From the NCBI RefSeq assembly GCF_014333615.1, contig NZ_JACSCY010000008.1:141227-205226 (forward strand): DNA of 64,000 nt, read 5' to 3'. A model generated the notes under the pieces. It was given only the letters and a program-made list of their open reading frames with translations. It did no database searches and was not told the origin of the DNA. Made by a program: the position numbers and the translations under genes. The stretch's first letter is position 1. Each line of letters begins with the position of its first letter. The DNA comes from Hymenobacter citatus (lineage in GTDB: Bacteria; Bacteroidota; Bacteroidia; Cytophagales; Hymenobacteraceae). Shown piece by piece: positions 54,644 to 62,917 of the stretch.

Positions 54644-55669
54644 TTACAGCGCCGAGGAACCCAGCATGGGAAACAGGCGCTGATGCCAGTAGGGATAGGT
54701 AGGCGTGGTGTCGCTCACGGCGTCGAGGCGGGCTGTCTGCTCTGGGGTGAGGTTCCAGCCAGTAGCAGCCAGGTTTTGGCGTAACTGTTCTTCGTTGCGG
54801 GCTCCCACCACGAGGTTTACAACGGTAGGGCGCTGCAACAGCCAGTTGAGGGCAACCTGGGCCACGGTTTTCTCGGTTTCGGTAGCTACCTCGTCCAGTA
54901 CATCCACAATAGCAAACAGGCGCTCATCGGGTACCTGCGGACCCTGGCCGCCGCCCTGGGCCAGTCGGCTGCTTTCGGGCATAGGCTGACCGCGGCGAAT
55001 CTTGCCACTCAGCAGCCCCGCCGACAACGGACTCCATACCAGGGTTCCTACCCCCTGGTCGATACCCAGCGGCATCAGCTCCCACTCAAACTCGCGGTGG
55101 AGCAGCGAGTAGTACACCTGATGGCCCACGTAGCGCGCCCACCCGTGCCGCTCCGACACGGACAAGGACTTCATCAAGTGCCAGCCCGAAAAGTTGGAGC
55201 AGGCAATGTAGCGCACTTTGCCGCTCTGCACCAGCGTATCGAGCGTGCGCAGGGTTTCGTCTACCGGCGTGTGGGCGTCGAAGCCGTGCATGTGGTAAAT
55301 GTCAATGTAGTCGGTACCCAGGCGGCGGAGGGAATCTTCGCAGGCGCGCATTAGGTGCTGGCGCGAGGAGCCGTAGTCCTGCGGACCATCACCCGTGGGG
55401 AAGGTAGCCTTGGTGGAAATCAGCGTCTCATGGCGGCGGCCTTCCAGCGCCTTGCCCAGGATTTCTTCTGCCACGCCCTGCGAGTACACGTTGGCCGTGT
55501 CAAACAGGTTGGCACCGGCTTCCAGGCAGATATCAACAAGCTTCCGGGCTTCTTCTACCTGCGTATTGCCCCAGGATTTAAAGAACTCGGTGCTTCCTCC
55601 AAAGGTAGCCGTGCCAAAGCTCAAGACCGGAATGCGCAGACCCGAAGCGCCTAACTGACGGTGTTCCAT
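54644..55669 (-). CDS. Aldo/keto reductase
   Basis: A 341-residue NADPH-dependent TIM-barrel reductase of the YghZ/voltage-channel beta type. The tetrad is seen as D57 and Y62 in FDTANVYSQG, K87 in ISTKATF and H128 in IYHMHGFD. MEHRQLGASGLRIPVLSFGTATFGG and VGTLVWSPLSAGLLSGK are family marks. The ATG at 55669 is used; an in-frame start 26 codons upstream lacks similarity. The physiological substrate is unknown. Confidence 0.93.
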   Translation of the reverse strand: MEHRQLGASGLRIPVLSFGTATFGGSTEFFKSWGNTQVEEARKLVDICLEAGANLFDTANVYSQGVAEEILGKALEGRRHETLISTKATFPTGDGPQDYGSSRQHLMRACEDSLRRLGTDYIDIYHMHGFDAHTPVDETLRTLDTLVQSGKVRYIACSNFSGWHLMKSLSVSERHGWARYVGHQVYYSLLHREFEWELMPLGIDQGVGTLVWSPLSAGLLSGKIRRGQPMPESSRLAQGGGQGPQVPDERLFAIVDVLDEVATETEKTVAQVALNWLLQRPTVVNLVVGARNEEQLRQNLAATGWNLTPEQTARLDAVSDTTPTYPYWHQRLFPMLGSSAL

Positions 55670-55789
55670 ACAAATGCAAGAATATAGGATGAGAAATACC
55701 GCATCTAGCGGCCGCCATTCAGGTGGCGTATCGCCCAGAACAACCAACCGGCTAGGCCGAAGTTTTGGTTGATGACCTCAGCAACAAAA

Positions 55790-55827
55790 ACAACGGGCCG
55801 CCCTGCATACGCAGAGCGGCCCGTTGT
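55790..55827 (-). terminator. Terminator of mdh
   Basis: The 12-bp stem ACAACGGGCCGC/GCGGCCCGTTGT is followed on the minus strand by TTTTTGTTGC. It is 23 bp beyond the mdh stop. Confidence 0.85.
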
Positions 55828-55849
55828 TGGGGTGGTGTGCCGAATACTG

Positions 55850-56791
55850 TTAGGCGTTAGTCTGGCTCATCTTATCCAGCGCGTCCATCACCTCTTTCAC
55901 GTGGCCGCGTGAGGTTTCCAGCAGCGCTTTCTCCTCGTCGTTGAGTTGCAGCTCAATGACTTTCTCGATGCCGTTTTTGCCCAGAATAACGGGCGCGCCC
56001 AGGTATACACCGTCGATGCCGTACTCGCCTTCCAGCTTGATGCACACGGGGAACACGCGGCGTTGGTCGCGCACAATGGCTTCTACCATCTGAGCCGCTG
56101 CCGCGCCAGGCGCGTACCAGGCCGAGGTGCCCATCAGCTTCACCAACTCGCCGCCACCCTTGGCCGTACGGTCTACGATGGCGTCAAGAGTCTCTTTATC
56201 TAGCAGTTCTGTAACGGGAATGCCGCCTACTGTGGTGTAGCGGGGTAGGGGCACCATGGTGTCGCCGTGGCCTCCCATGAGCACCGCCTGAATATCCTTC
56301 GGACTCACATTCAACGCTTCGGCCAGGAAAGCGCGGTAGCGGGCCGTGTCCAGGATGCCAGCCATGCCGAACACCTTCGTGCGGTCTTTGCCGGAGGTGA
56401 GGTGGGCCTGGTAGGTCATCACGTCGAGCGGGTTGCTCACGATGATGATGATGGCGTTGGGCGAGTATTTCACTACCTGCTCCGTCACCGATTTCACGAT
56501 GCCGGCGTTGGTCGAAATCAGGTCGTCGCGGCTCATGCCGGGCTTGCGGGGTAGGCCGGAGGTAATCACCACCACGTCGGAGTCGGCGGTGCGCGAGTAG
56601 TCGCCGGTTACGCCCACGGTGCGGGTGTCGTAGCCAATAATGGGAGCTTTCTGCCAGATATCGAGGGCCTTGCCTTCGGCGAAGCCTTCCTTGATATCAA
56701 CCAGTACTACTTCATTGGCAATTTCGCGGGTGGCAAGTACATCGGCGCAGGTTGCGCCCACGTTGCCAGCCCCAACTACGGTAACTTTCAT
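55850..56791 (-). CDS. mdh: Malate dehydrogenase
   Basis: A 313-residue LDH-like MDH of the TCA cycle that oxidises malate with NAD. Cofactor motif GAGNVGA is at 7-13 and the NAD-selecting acid is in VLVDIKEG. The substrate loop SGLPRKPGMSRDDL carries the MDH arginines R82 and R88 (Arg rather than Gln at the specificity position marks malate). The catalytic His lies in GGHGDTMVPLPRY. The ATG at 56791 gives the family start. Confidence 0.96.
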   Translation of the reverse strand: MKVTVVGAGNVGATCADVLATREIANEVVLVDIKEGFAEGKALDIWQKAPIIGYDTRTVGVTGDYSRTADSDVVVITSGLPRKPGMSRDDLISTNAGIVKSVTEQVVKYSPNAIIIIVSNPLDVMTYQAHLTSGKDRTKVFGMAGILDTARYRAFLAEALNVSPKDIQAVLMGGHGDTMVPLPRYTTVGGIPVTELLDKETLDAIVDRTAKGGGELVKLMGTSAWYAPGAAAAQMVEAIVRDQRRVFPVCIKLEGEYGIDGVYLGAPVILGKNGIEKVIELQLNDEEKALLETSRGHVKEVMDALDKMSQTNA

Positions 56792-56916
56792 CAGTGAATA
56801 CGTTGAATGGGTAGGAAATGCGATACGCGTAAATGTAACCGAAAACCCCGAAGGCTGCACGGTGGTGGCTGTTATTGGCCGAAATCGTGTTGCGTTCCGG
56901 CAACCTCGGCAACGAT

Positions 56917-56939
56917 GGGCGGCTGCAAGCCGCCCCTAC
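56917..56939 (-). repeat. GTAG-headed REP at the tilS stop
   Basis: On the minus strand this reads GTAG followed by the stem GGGCGGC/GCCGCCC. The TAG of the head is the tilS stop codon (56938-56936). It is inverted relative to the copy at 58275-58297 on the other side of tilS, with about 31 nt of matching sequence in each. Confidence 0.8.
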
Positions 56940-58264
56940 ATCCGCTGCACGGCCAGCACGCTCTGCGTCTCCTCCGTCACCTTAAACCGGTCGTCGGGCC
57001 GCAGGCCAATCACCCAGGCAATCTTGCCGTCGCCCGATACCAGCACGCGCACGTCGTCCTTCAGGTTCAGCGGTATTTTCTGGTCGATCAGGAAATCCGA
57101 GAGCTTCTTTTTGCCCTTCATACCGATGGGCATAAACCAGTCGCCCTCCTGCCAGCGCCGCACCACCAGCGGAAACTTCAGCTTATCGGCATCCAAGGCC
57201 GCCTGGTTTTTGGCGCGGGGTAGGACAAAGCCGTTGGCCTCGTGCAAGTTCAGCCGCAGGTGCAAACCGTCGATTTTCAGGGTTTCCTGGCCGGCCGCTA
57301 GCTGGTGCGTGCCGAAGTTATCCAGCTTTTTGTGCGTAATCACCAGCTGCTCCCGGTCCTTTACCAGACGGTGGGTAGGGGACTCAAACTGCCGGCCCGG
57401 CTCGGCCCCGAACGCCGCCACAATGTCTTTCACCACGAGGTAGGAAAACCCAAACGGTCGCAGCAACTCGTGCAGCACCAGCGCCGTGGCCGCCGTGCGT
57501 TGCAGCGTGTCGATGCGGAGGTAGGTTACCTCGTTTTCGGTGTGCTGGGCTTCGGCAGCGGTGTCCTGCACGTAGCGTCGCACAATTTCCTCGGCGCCGC
57601 CTACCCGCTCGGCGGTGATTTGCAGGGTCTGGTCGAGGTTGGGATTGATGTCGCGCAATACCGGCAGCACCTCCTGGCGCAAGCGGTTGCGCTGATACAC
57701 GGGCGAGTCGTTGCTGGCATCCTCGCGCCAGATCAGGCGGTTTTCCACCAAGTAGTCGAACAGCGCGGGTTTGTCGATGGGTAGGAGAGGGCGCACCACA
57801 TGGCCACTCTTGGCCGGAATGCCGTGCAAACCCGCCAAGCCGGTGCCGTGCGTGAGGTTGAGTAGCATGGTTTCGGCGGCGTCGCGCTGGTGGTGGGCCG
57901 TGGCGATGCAGGCGTATCCCTCGCGCTGCCGCACCTGCTCGAACCACTGGTAGCGCAGGGCGCGGGCGGCCATCTGCGTCGAAATGCCTTCCTGCTGGGC
58001 AAAGGCTTTGGTCTGGAAGAACTCCGCGAAGTAGGGCGCTTCGTACTGCTTGGCCAGCTTGCGCACAAACTGCTCGTCGGCGTCGGCCTCGTCGCCACGC
58101 AGGCCGAAGTGGCAATGCGCCACGGCTATCTGCACGCCCAGGCGGTGCAGCACGTCGAGCAATACCACTGAGTCTTGCCCGCCGCTCACGGCCACGAGTA
58201 CGGTATCGGTGGTAGGGGAGAAAAGACTGTTATCGAGAATGAATTGACGAATCTGGTCAAGCAT
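56936..58264 (-). CDS. tilS: tRNA(Ile)-lysidine synthase TilS
   Basis: A 442-residue N-type ATP pyrophosphatase that converts C34 of tRNA-Ile(CAU) to lysidine, essential for AUA decoding. PP-loop SGGQDS is at 27-32. Also seen are VAHCHFGLRGDEADADEQFV, ATAHHQRDAAETMLLNLTHGTGLAGLHGI and RPLLPIDKPALFDYL. The C-terminal TilS domain runs to LAVQRM. The ATG at 58264 is used. The stop codon lies within a REP element, and another REP lies 11 bp upstream of the start. Confidence 0.95.
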   Translation of the reverse strand: MLDQIRQFILDNSLFSPTTDTVLVAVSGGQDSVVLLDVLHRLGVQIAVAHCHFGLRGDEADADEQFVRKLAKQYEAPYFAEFFQTKAFAQQEGISTQMAARALRYQWFEQVRQREGYACIATAHHQRDAAETMLLNLTHGTGLAGLHGIPAKSGHVVRPLLPIDKPALFDYLVENRLIWREDASNDSPVYQRNRLRQEVLPVLRDINPNLDQTLQITAERVGGAEEIVRRYVQDTAAEAQHTENEVTYLRIDTLQRTAATALVLHELLRPFGFSYLVVKDIVAAFGAEPGRQFESPTHRLVKDREQLVITHKKLDNFGTHQLAAGQETLKIDGLHLRLNLHEANGFVLPRAKNQAALDADKLKFPLVVRRWQEGDWFMPIGMKGKKKLSDFLIDQKIPLNLKDDVRVLVSGDGKIAWVIGLRPDDRFKVTEETQSVLAVQRM

Positions 58265-58274
58265 GGGGTAGAAT

Positions 58275-58297
58275 GTAGGGGCAGCTTGCAGCCGCCC
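58275..58297 (+). repeat. GTAG-headed REP upstream of tilS
   Basis: GTAG is followed by stem GGGC(A)GC...GCCGCCC with one mismatch. It lies in the tilS leader, as an inverted copy of the REP at the tilS stop. Confidence 0.75.
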
Positions 58298-58321
58298 GTC
58301 GTTGCAGAAGTAGGGTAGGGG

Positions 58322-58415
58322 CGTCATGCTGAGCTTGTCGAAGCATCTCGCTCGCTTCGTTGGATTAGTTGCGCAACGTCAGCACGCGAGATGCTTCGAC
58401 AAGCTCAGCATGACG
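58322..58415. repeat. REPIN-like inverted repeat, ATGCT class
   Basis: Perfect arms of 30 bp (CGTC head, mini-stem ATGCT/AGCAT). The left inner part has diverged after CTCGC while the right keeps CAGCACGCGAG. It lies between the divergent tilS and OstA-like genes. Confidence 0.85.
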
Positions 58416-58492
58416 GTCTAATAGGAATCACAAAAAGCACTATTCTACAAAGATGACCGTTAGCAACCGACCTTCCGTACCTTTGCGCCGAA

Positions 58493-60250
58493 ATGTCGTT
58501 CCCAAAATCCGTTTTTCTCTTTTTTCTGCTGTTGGTGCCCCTTTTTAGCTGGGCGCAACGCCCGGCAACACCGGCTGCCCGGCCAGCTAACAACGGCAAG
58601 AACCCGCCCGTGGAGCTATTGGGTACCGACCAGTTTGTAGGGGGCGAGTTCAACGGCGTCAAAATCCGCAAGCTGCTGGGCAATGTGCGCTTCAAGCAGG
58701 GTACTACCCTGTTGTTTTGCGACTCGGCCTACCAGTACATGGAGCGCAATACCGTGGATGCGTTCAGCAACGTGCGCATCGTGCAGAATGATACTGTAAC
58801 CATCACCGGCGAGAAGGGTTTCTACGACGGCAACGCCCGCACGGCCCGCATGACCGGCAACGTGGTGATGCGTGACCCGCGCATGACGCTCACCACCAGC
58901 CTACTCGACTACGACCTGACCCGAAACCTGGCCTACTATAGCACCGGCGGCCACCTGCAAGACCCCGAAAACACGCTCGACAGCCAGTTTGGCTACTACA
59001 ATACCGAAAGTAAAGTGTTCAGCTTCCGGCGTAACGTGCACGTGGTCACGAAAAGCAATGAGATTCGCAGCGACACCTTGCAGTACAATACCCTATCGAA
59101 GGTGGTGTACTTTTTCGGTCCTACCCGCATCATCGACAAGCTGAACCGCACGCTCTACGCCGAAAACGGTACGTATAATACCCTGACGAAAGTAGCTGAC
59201 TTTCAAAAGAATGCTAAAATAGAAACGCCCGACTACCTACTGGGCGGTGATAAGCTGGTGTACGACGAAAACACCAGCTACGGCATAGCCACCGGCCACG
59301 TCTCCATGACATCCAAGAAAGACAACCTCGTGATTCGGGGTGATGTGGGGAGGTATTGGAGGGCGCTGGGCAAAGCCAAGGTGTACGGCTCACCCGTGAT
59401 GCGCAACATCTCTGGCAAGGATACGCTCTACGTAGCGGGCGATACGCTGATTAGCGTGGAGGGAAAGCCAGCCCCACCGCCGCCACCCAAGCCTAAACCC
59501 GGCATTCGTTTTCAAACCACAGCGCCGCTGCCGCCTACCCAAAAGCAACTCAATGCCAGCGTGTTGTATGTCTACCCCAGGGCCAAGATATACCGTAGCG
59601 ACCTACAAGGCGCCTGCGACTCGCTGACCTACGACCGGCAGGACTCGGTTATTTACCTCAACAAGAACCCCATTCTGTGGCAGGAACAAAACCAGCTTAC
59701 CTCCGACAGCATGGAAATCAGGCTACGCAACGGTAAGATTGACCAGATGCGCCTGTACGCCAACGCGTTCAGCATAGCCGAAGACACGTTGCTGAACTAC
59801 AACCAAGTGAAGGGCCGCAACATGGTGGCCTACTTTGCGGACAGCAAACTGAAAAAAATTACGGTGCTTGGCAACGCCGAGAGCCTCTACTTTGCTCTTG
59901 ATGGAGATACCGCCCTCACGGGCATGAACAAAGCCGTGGGCGCCTCCATGGCCCTCCGTTTCACAGAAGGTAAGAAAGCGCCTAAAGTCACCTACTACAC
60001 CAACCCCGATGCCAGCTTCATTCCGCCCCACGAGCTAAAGGATGAGGACCGCAAGCTGAAAGGCTTCCAGTGGCGCGCTACGGAACGTCCTACCCGCCAG
60101 CAGGTGTTAGGGCGGCAGTTTGGGAGGCCTGCCAAGCCCAAAGTCAAGCCTAAGACGAAGTCTAAAAAAACAAAAACCGCCCCCAAAGCCCGTCCTGTAG
60201 CCCCCAGTCGTAAGGTCCCGGTAGCCACCGGCAAGCCTACTTCCCGGTAA
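58493..60250 (+). CDS. OstA-like (LptA/LptD-N fold) LPS export protein
   Basis: A 585-residue secreted protein with signal peptide (VFLFFLLLVPLFSWAQ). It has repeated OstA-type beta-jellyroll strands, such as RFKQGTTLLFCDSAYQYMERN, GEKGFYDGNARTARMTGNVVM and LLGGDKLVYDENTSYGIATGHV. The OstA fold carries LPS across the periplasm. A Pro-rich stretch (about 325-340) splits two such regions, and the C-terminus is a very basic Lys/Pro tail. A -7-like TACCTTTG (58478-58485) lies close to the ATG. It is just upstream of bamD, another outer-membrane assembly gene. Confidence 0.88.
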   Translation: MSFPKSVFLFFLLLVPLFSWAQRPATPAARPANNGKNPPVELLGTDQFVGGEFNGVKIRKLLGNVRFKQGTTLLFCDSAYQYMERNTVDAFSNVRIVQNDTVTITGEKGFYDGNARTARMTGNVVMRDPRMTLTTSLLDYDLTRNLAYYSTGGHLQDPENTLDSQFGYYNTESKVFSFRRNVHVVTKSNEIRSDTLQYNTLSKVVYFFGPTRIIDKLNRTLYAENGTYNTLTKVADFQKNAKIETPDYLLGGDKLVYDENTSYGIATGHVSMTSKKDNLVIRGDVGRYWRALGKAKVYGSPVMRNISGKDTLYVAGDTLISVEGKPAPPPPPKPKPGIRFQTTAPLPPTQKQLNASVLYVYPRAKIYRSDLQGACDSLTYDRQDSVIYLNKNPILWQEQNQLTSDSMEIRLRNGKIDQMRLYANAFSIAEDTLLNYNQVKGRNMVAYFADSKLKKITVLGNAESLYFALDGDTALTGMNKAVGASMALRFTEGKKAPKVTYYTNPDASFIPPHELKDEDRKLKGFQWRATERPTRQQVLGRQFGRPAKPKVKPKTKSKKTKTAPKARPVAPSRKVPVATGKPTSR

Positions 60251-60270
60251 GTACCGCGTTCTGTGCCGCC

Positions 60271-60301
60271 TTTGATTCGGGCGCCTAATCCGTTATCTTT
60301 G
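60271..60301 (+). promoter_or_regulatory. Bacteroidota promoter of the bamD operon
   Basis: TTTG (60271-60274) and TATCTTTG (60294-60301) are separated by exactly 19 bp, a perfect match to the Bacteroidota sigma-A consensus. The bamD start follows 8 bp later. Confidence 0.85.
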
Positions 60302-60309
60302 CGTTCTTC

Positions 60310-61161
60310 ATGCTATCCATGTCTGTGTTTCGCCCTACCGCCTTCGTTGTTCTGCTTTTGAGCGCCTTGCTGCTCGGCTCGTGCAGCGGCTACCAAAAGC
60401 TGCTTAAAAGCAACGATGTGAACAAGAAATACGAAGCCGCCATTAAGTACTACGAGGAGGGCGACTATTTCAAGGCTGGTACGCTGCTAGAGGAGCTTCA
60501 ACCCTTGCTGAAAGGCCGCCCCGAGGCGGAGAAGGCTCAATTCTTCTTCGCGAACACGAATTTCAAGCAGAGTAATTACGTACTGAGCGCTCACTATTTT
60601 AAGTCGTTCTACGAAACGTATCCCAACTCGCAATATGCCGAGGAGGCTATGTTCTTGCACGCCAAGTCGCTGTTCCGCGACTCGCCGGAGTATGAGCTTG
60701 ACCAGACCAACACGCTGTCGGCCAACGAGAGCATCCAGGAATTTCTGAACCGTTACCCTGAAAGCACATTCCGCCCTGAGGTGGAAAATATGTCGCAGGA
60801 GTTGCAGAAAAAGCTGGAAAATAAAGCGTTTCAGGGCGCTAAGTTGTACCAGCAGCTGCGGTATTACCAGTCGGCGGTGGTGGCGCTGGGCAACTTCCAG
60901 CAGCAATACCCTGCCTCGGTATACAGCGAAGACGCGGCCTACCTGAAGCTGGAATCACAGTTCAACCTGGCCAAGGAAAGCGTGGCCGAAAAGCAGCGTG
61001 AGCGGTATCTGGAGGCCGTAGCCTTTTACCAACAGTTCATCGATGCCTATCCCAGTAGCCGCAACCTCAAGAGTGCCGAGAACATGTATGATTTCGCGCG
61101 CAAAGAGCTAGACCGCCTGAAAACCACTGAAAAAACGGCAGCTTCGGCTTCCACCAACTAG
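60310..61161 (+). CDS. bamD: Outer membrane protein assembly lipoprotein BamD
   Basis: A 283-residue lipoprotein with signal peptide and lipobox LLGSC (C25 from the first ATG, or C22 from the ATG at 60319). It has TPR-like repeats: YEAAIKYYEEGDYFKAGTLLEEL, AQFFFANTNFKQSNYVLSAHYFKSFYETYPNSQYAEEA and AVALGNFQQQYPASVYSEDA. BamD supports BamA in folding outer-membrane proteins. It heads the run bamD-rpoZ-coaC-coaB-DUF4835, a conserved Bacteroidota order. Confidence 0.94.
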   Translation: MLSMSVFRPTAFVVLLLSALLLGSCSGYQKLLKSNDVNKKYEAAIKYYEEGDYFKAGTLLEELQPLLKGRPEAEKAQFFFANTNFKQSNYVLSAHYFKSFYETYPNSQYAEEAMFLHAKSLFRDSPEYELDQTNTLSANESIQEFLNRYPESTFRPEVENMSQELQKKLENKAFQGAKLYQQLRYYQSAVVALGNFQQQYPASVYSEDAAYLKLESQFNLAKESVAEKQRERYLEAVAFYQQFIDAYPSSRNLKSAENMYDFARKELDRLKTTEKTAASASTN

Positions 61162-61210
61162 GCAGCGCCTACTCCAAAAGAAATTTTTCTGATTCTGAAG
61201 ATACTTGAAT

Positions 61211-61555
61211 ATGAAAGTTCCGAATAACGTTTCTCCCTCCATCGTGACGCGCAATATGTCGGATTTCGCGCAAGAAACCGGCAACGTGTACGAGTCTATT
61301 GCCATCATCTCGAAGCGTGCTAACCAACTGTCGGTGAAGCTGAAAGAGGAGCTGAACGGTAAGCTGGCCGAATTTGCTACCACAGTAGATAACCTCGAAG
61401 AGGTATTTGAAAACCGCGAGCAGATCGAGATTTCCAAGCACTACGAGCGCCTGCCTAAGCCTACCAACCTCGCCATTGAGGAGTTCTTAGAAGGCAAAGT
61501 ATACTTCCGTACGCCGGAGGTTGACAACGACGGCAACTTGCTCGCCAACGAGTAA
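61211..61555 (+). CDS. rpoZ: DNA-directed RNA polymerase omega subunit, Bacteroidota type
   Basis: A 114-residue RpoZ/RPB6-family protein. SIVTRNMSDFAQETGNVYESIAIISKRANQL is the omega core that latches the beta-prime C-terminus. The tail (KPTNLAIEEFLEGKVYFRTPE) is characteristic of the Bacteroidota version. The ATG at 61211 is chosen over an in-frame TTG two codons earlier. It lies between bamD and coaC with gaps of about 50 and 14 bp. Confidence 0.92.
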   Translation: MKVPNNVSPSIVTRNMSDFAQETGNVYESIAIISKRANQLSVKLKEELNGKLAEFATTVDNLEEVFENREQIEISKHYERLPKPTNLAIEEFLEGKVYFRTPEVDNDGNLLANE

Positions 61556-61569
61556 TTGCCCCTCTGCGC

Positions 61570-62118
61570 ATGGCACTGCACAACCGTAAGATTCTGCTGG
61601 GCGTGTGCGGGAGTATTGCCGCGTATAAATCAGCCGTGTTGGTGCGGCTACTCGTGAAAGCCGGGGCCGAAGTGCAGGTAATCCTGACTGCTTCGGCCTC
61701 GGCTTTTGTTACGCCCCTCACGCTGGGCACGCTGTCTAAAAAGCCCGTGCTACAAGGCTTTCTGAAAGACGAAAAAGCTGGCGAATGGCACAACCACGTG
61801 CACCTGGGCCTATGGGCCGATGTGCTGCTGGTAGCTCCGGCCTCGGCCAATACCATCGGCCACTTCGCTCATGGCCTTTGCGATTCGTTGTTGGATGCTG
61901 CCTACCTTTCGGCTCGCTGCCCCGTGTTTCTGGCCCCCGCTATGGACCTGGACATGTACCAGCACCCAGCCGTGACGGCCAACCTGGCCGCCCTGCGTAG
62001 CTACGGCAACCACGTGCTCGACTCGCCCAGCGGCGAACTGGCCAGTGGCCTCTCTGGCCCCGGCCGCATGCTGGAACCCGAAGATATTGTGGCAGAGCTG
62101 GAGCGGTTTTTTGGGTAG
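61570..62118 (+). CDS. coaC: Phosphopantothenoylcysteine decarboxylase domain protein (CoaC)
   Basis: A 182-residue flavoprotein that decarboxylates phosphopantothenoylcysteine to phosphopantetheine in CoA synthesis. FMN-fold marks are LLGVCGSIAAYKSAVLVRLL, the active-site HVHLGLWADVLLVAPASANT and PAMDLDMYQHP. The family motif PAMNxxM reads PAMD (D126), and the usual ACG of the flap reads ASG (S159); I believe both are lineage features. In most bacteria this is the N-terminal half of fused CoaBC. Here it ends in ELERFFG, and a REPIN separates it from coaB. Confidence 0.92.
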   Translation: MALHNRKILLGVCGSIAAYKSAVLVRLLVKAGAEVQVILTASASAFVTPLTLGTLSKKPVLQGFLKDEKAGEWHNHVHLGLWADVLLVAPASANTIGHFAHGLCDSLLDAAYLSARCPVFLAPAMDLDMYQHPAVTANLAALRSYGNHVLDSPSGELASGLSGPGRMLEPEDIVAELERFFG

Positions 62119-62136
62119 GGAAATAGTTGTTTTCAG

Positions 62137-62235
62137 CTGTCATCCTAAGCAGAGCGAAGGACCTTCTCACGTTGGAGTTACTATCAAGCGACTCGTTCAC
62201 AGGTGATAAGGTCCTTCACAAGCTTAGGATGACAG
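62137..62235. repeat. REPIN-like inverted repeat between coaC and coaB, TCCT class
   Basis: Arms of about 35 bp carry mini-stem TCCT/AGGA (TCCTAAGC variant). It lies 18 bp after the coaC stop and 31 bp before the coaB GTG. The inner loop GTTGGAG...GACTCGTTCACA resembles that of the copy at 52433-52538. Confidence 0.87.
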
Positions 62236-62266
62236 AAGAATTCATAATTTATACTTTCAGATTAGA

Positions 62267-62917
62267 GTGAATATCCTGCTCACTGCCGGCCCTACCTACG
62301 AACCGCTGGATCCTGTGCGGTTCATCGGCAACCGCTCGACGGGCAAGATGGGCTATGCGCTGGCGGAAGCCTTTGCCGCTGCGGGCCATACCGTTACGCT
62401 GGTGAGTGGCCCCACGGCCCTGCCTGCGCCTACCCATCTGGCTATTCAGACGGTGCGGGTAGAGACGGCTTCGCAGATGTATGCTGCCGCTGCTGAGGCC
62501 GCACCAGCGGCGCAGATTTGGGTGTTTGCGGCTGCCGTGGCCGACTACCGGCCCGCCGAGGTAGCCCCCGAAAAAATTAAGAAAGCCGGCGATACACTCA
62601 CGCTCACGCTTGTCAAAAACGTAGATATTGCCGCTACGCTGGGAGAAACAAAACGCGCTGAACAATTTTCGGTAGGTTTTGCGTTGGAAACCAACAACGA
62701 GCAGGCACACGCGCTGGACAAGCTCCGCCGCAAGAACTTTGATGTGGTGGTGCTGAACTCCCTGCGCGATGCCGGGGCCGGTTTCGGCCACGATACCAAT
62801 AAGGTAACCCTGCTCACGGCCGATGGCGTGGTCACGACGTCGGACTTACTCCCTAAATCTGCCGTGGCGCAGGATATTGTTCAGTTTGTGCTTGCCCGCT
62901 ATGCTCAATACACGTAA
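62267..62917 (+). CDS. coaB: Phosphopantothenate-cysteine ligase (CoaB)
   Basis: A 216-residue ligase, the other half of a usual CoaBC. It activates 4'-phosphopantothenate with a nucleotide and adds cysteine. NILLTAGPTYEPLDPVRFI, NRSTGKMGYALAE, FAAAVADYRP, EKIKKAGDTLTLTLVKNVDI and FALETNN are the family motifs. The start is GTG at 62267, directly before the first strand; it is in a different frame from coaC. No extra domain precedes it. The stop overlaps the next gene by 17 bp. Confidence 0.93.
   Translation: MNILLTAGPTYEPLDPVRFIGNRSTGKMGYALAEAFAAAGHTVTLVSGPTALPAPTHLAIQTVRVETASQMYAAAAEAAPAAQIWVFAAAVADYRPAEVAPEKIKKAGDTLTLTLVKNVDIAATLGETKRAEQFSVGFALETNNEQAHALDKLRRKNFDVVVLNSLRDAGAGFGHDTNKVTLLTADGVVTTSDLLPKSAVAQDIVQFVLARYAQYT

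Noticed and set aside
62119..62266. coaBC split as a sequencing frameshift
   Set aside because: The halves are separated by 148 bp containing a well-formed repeat and an own start codon, which is not the sign of a single base error.
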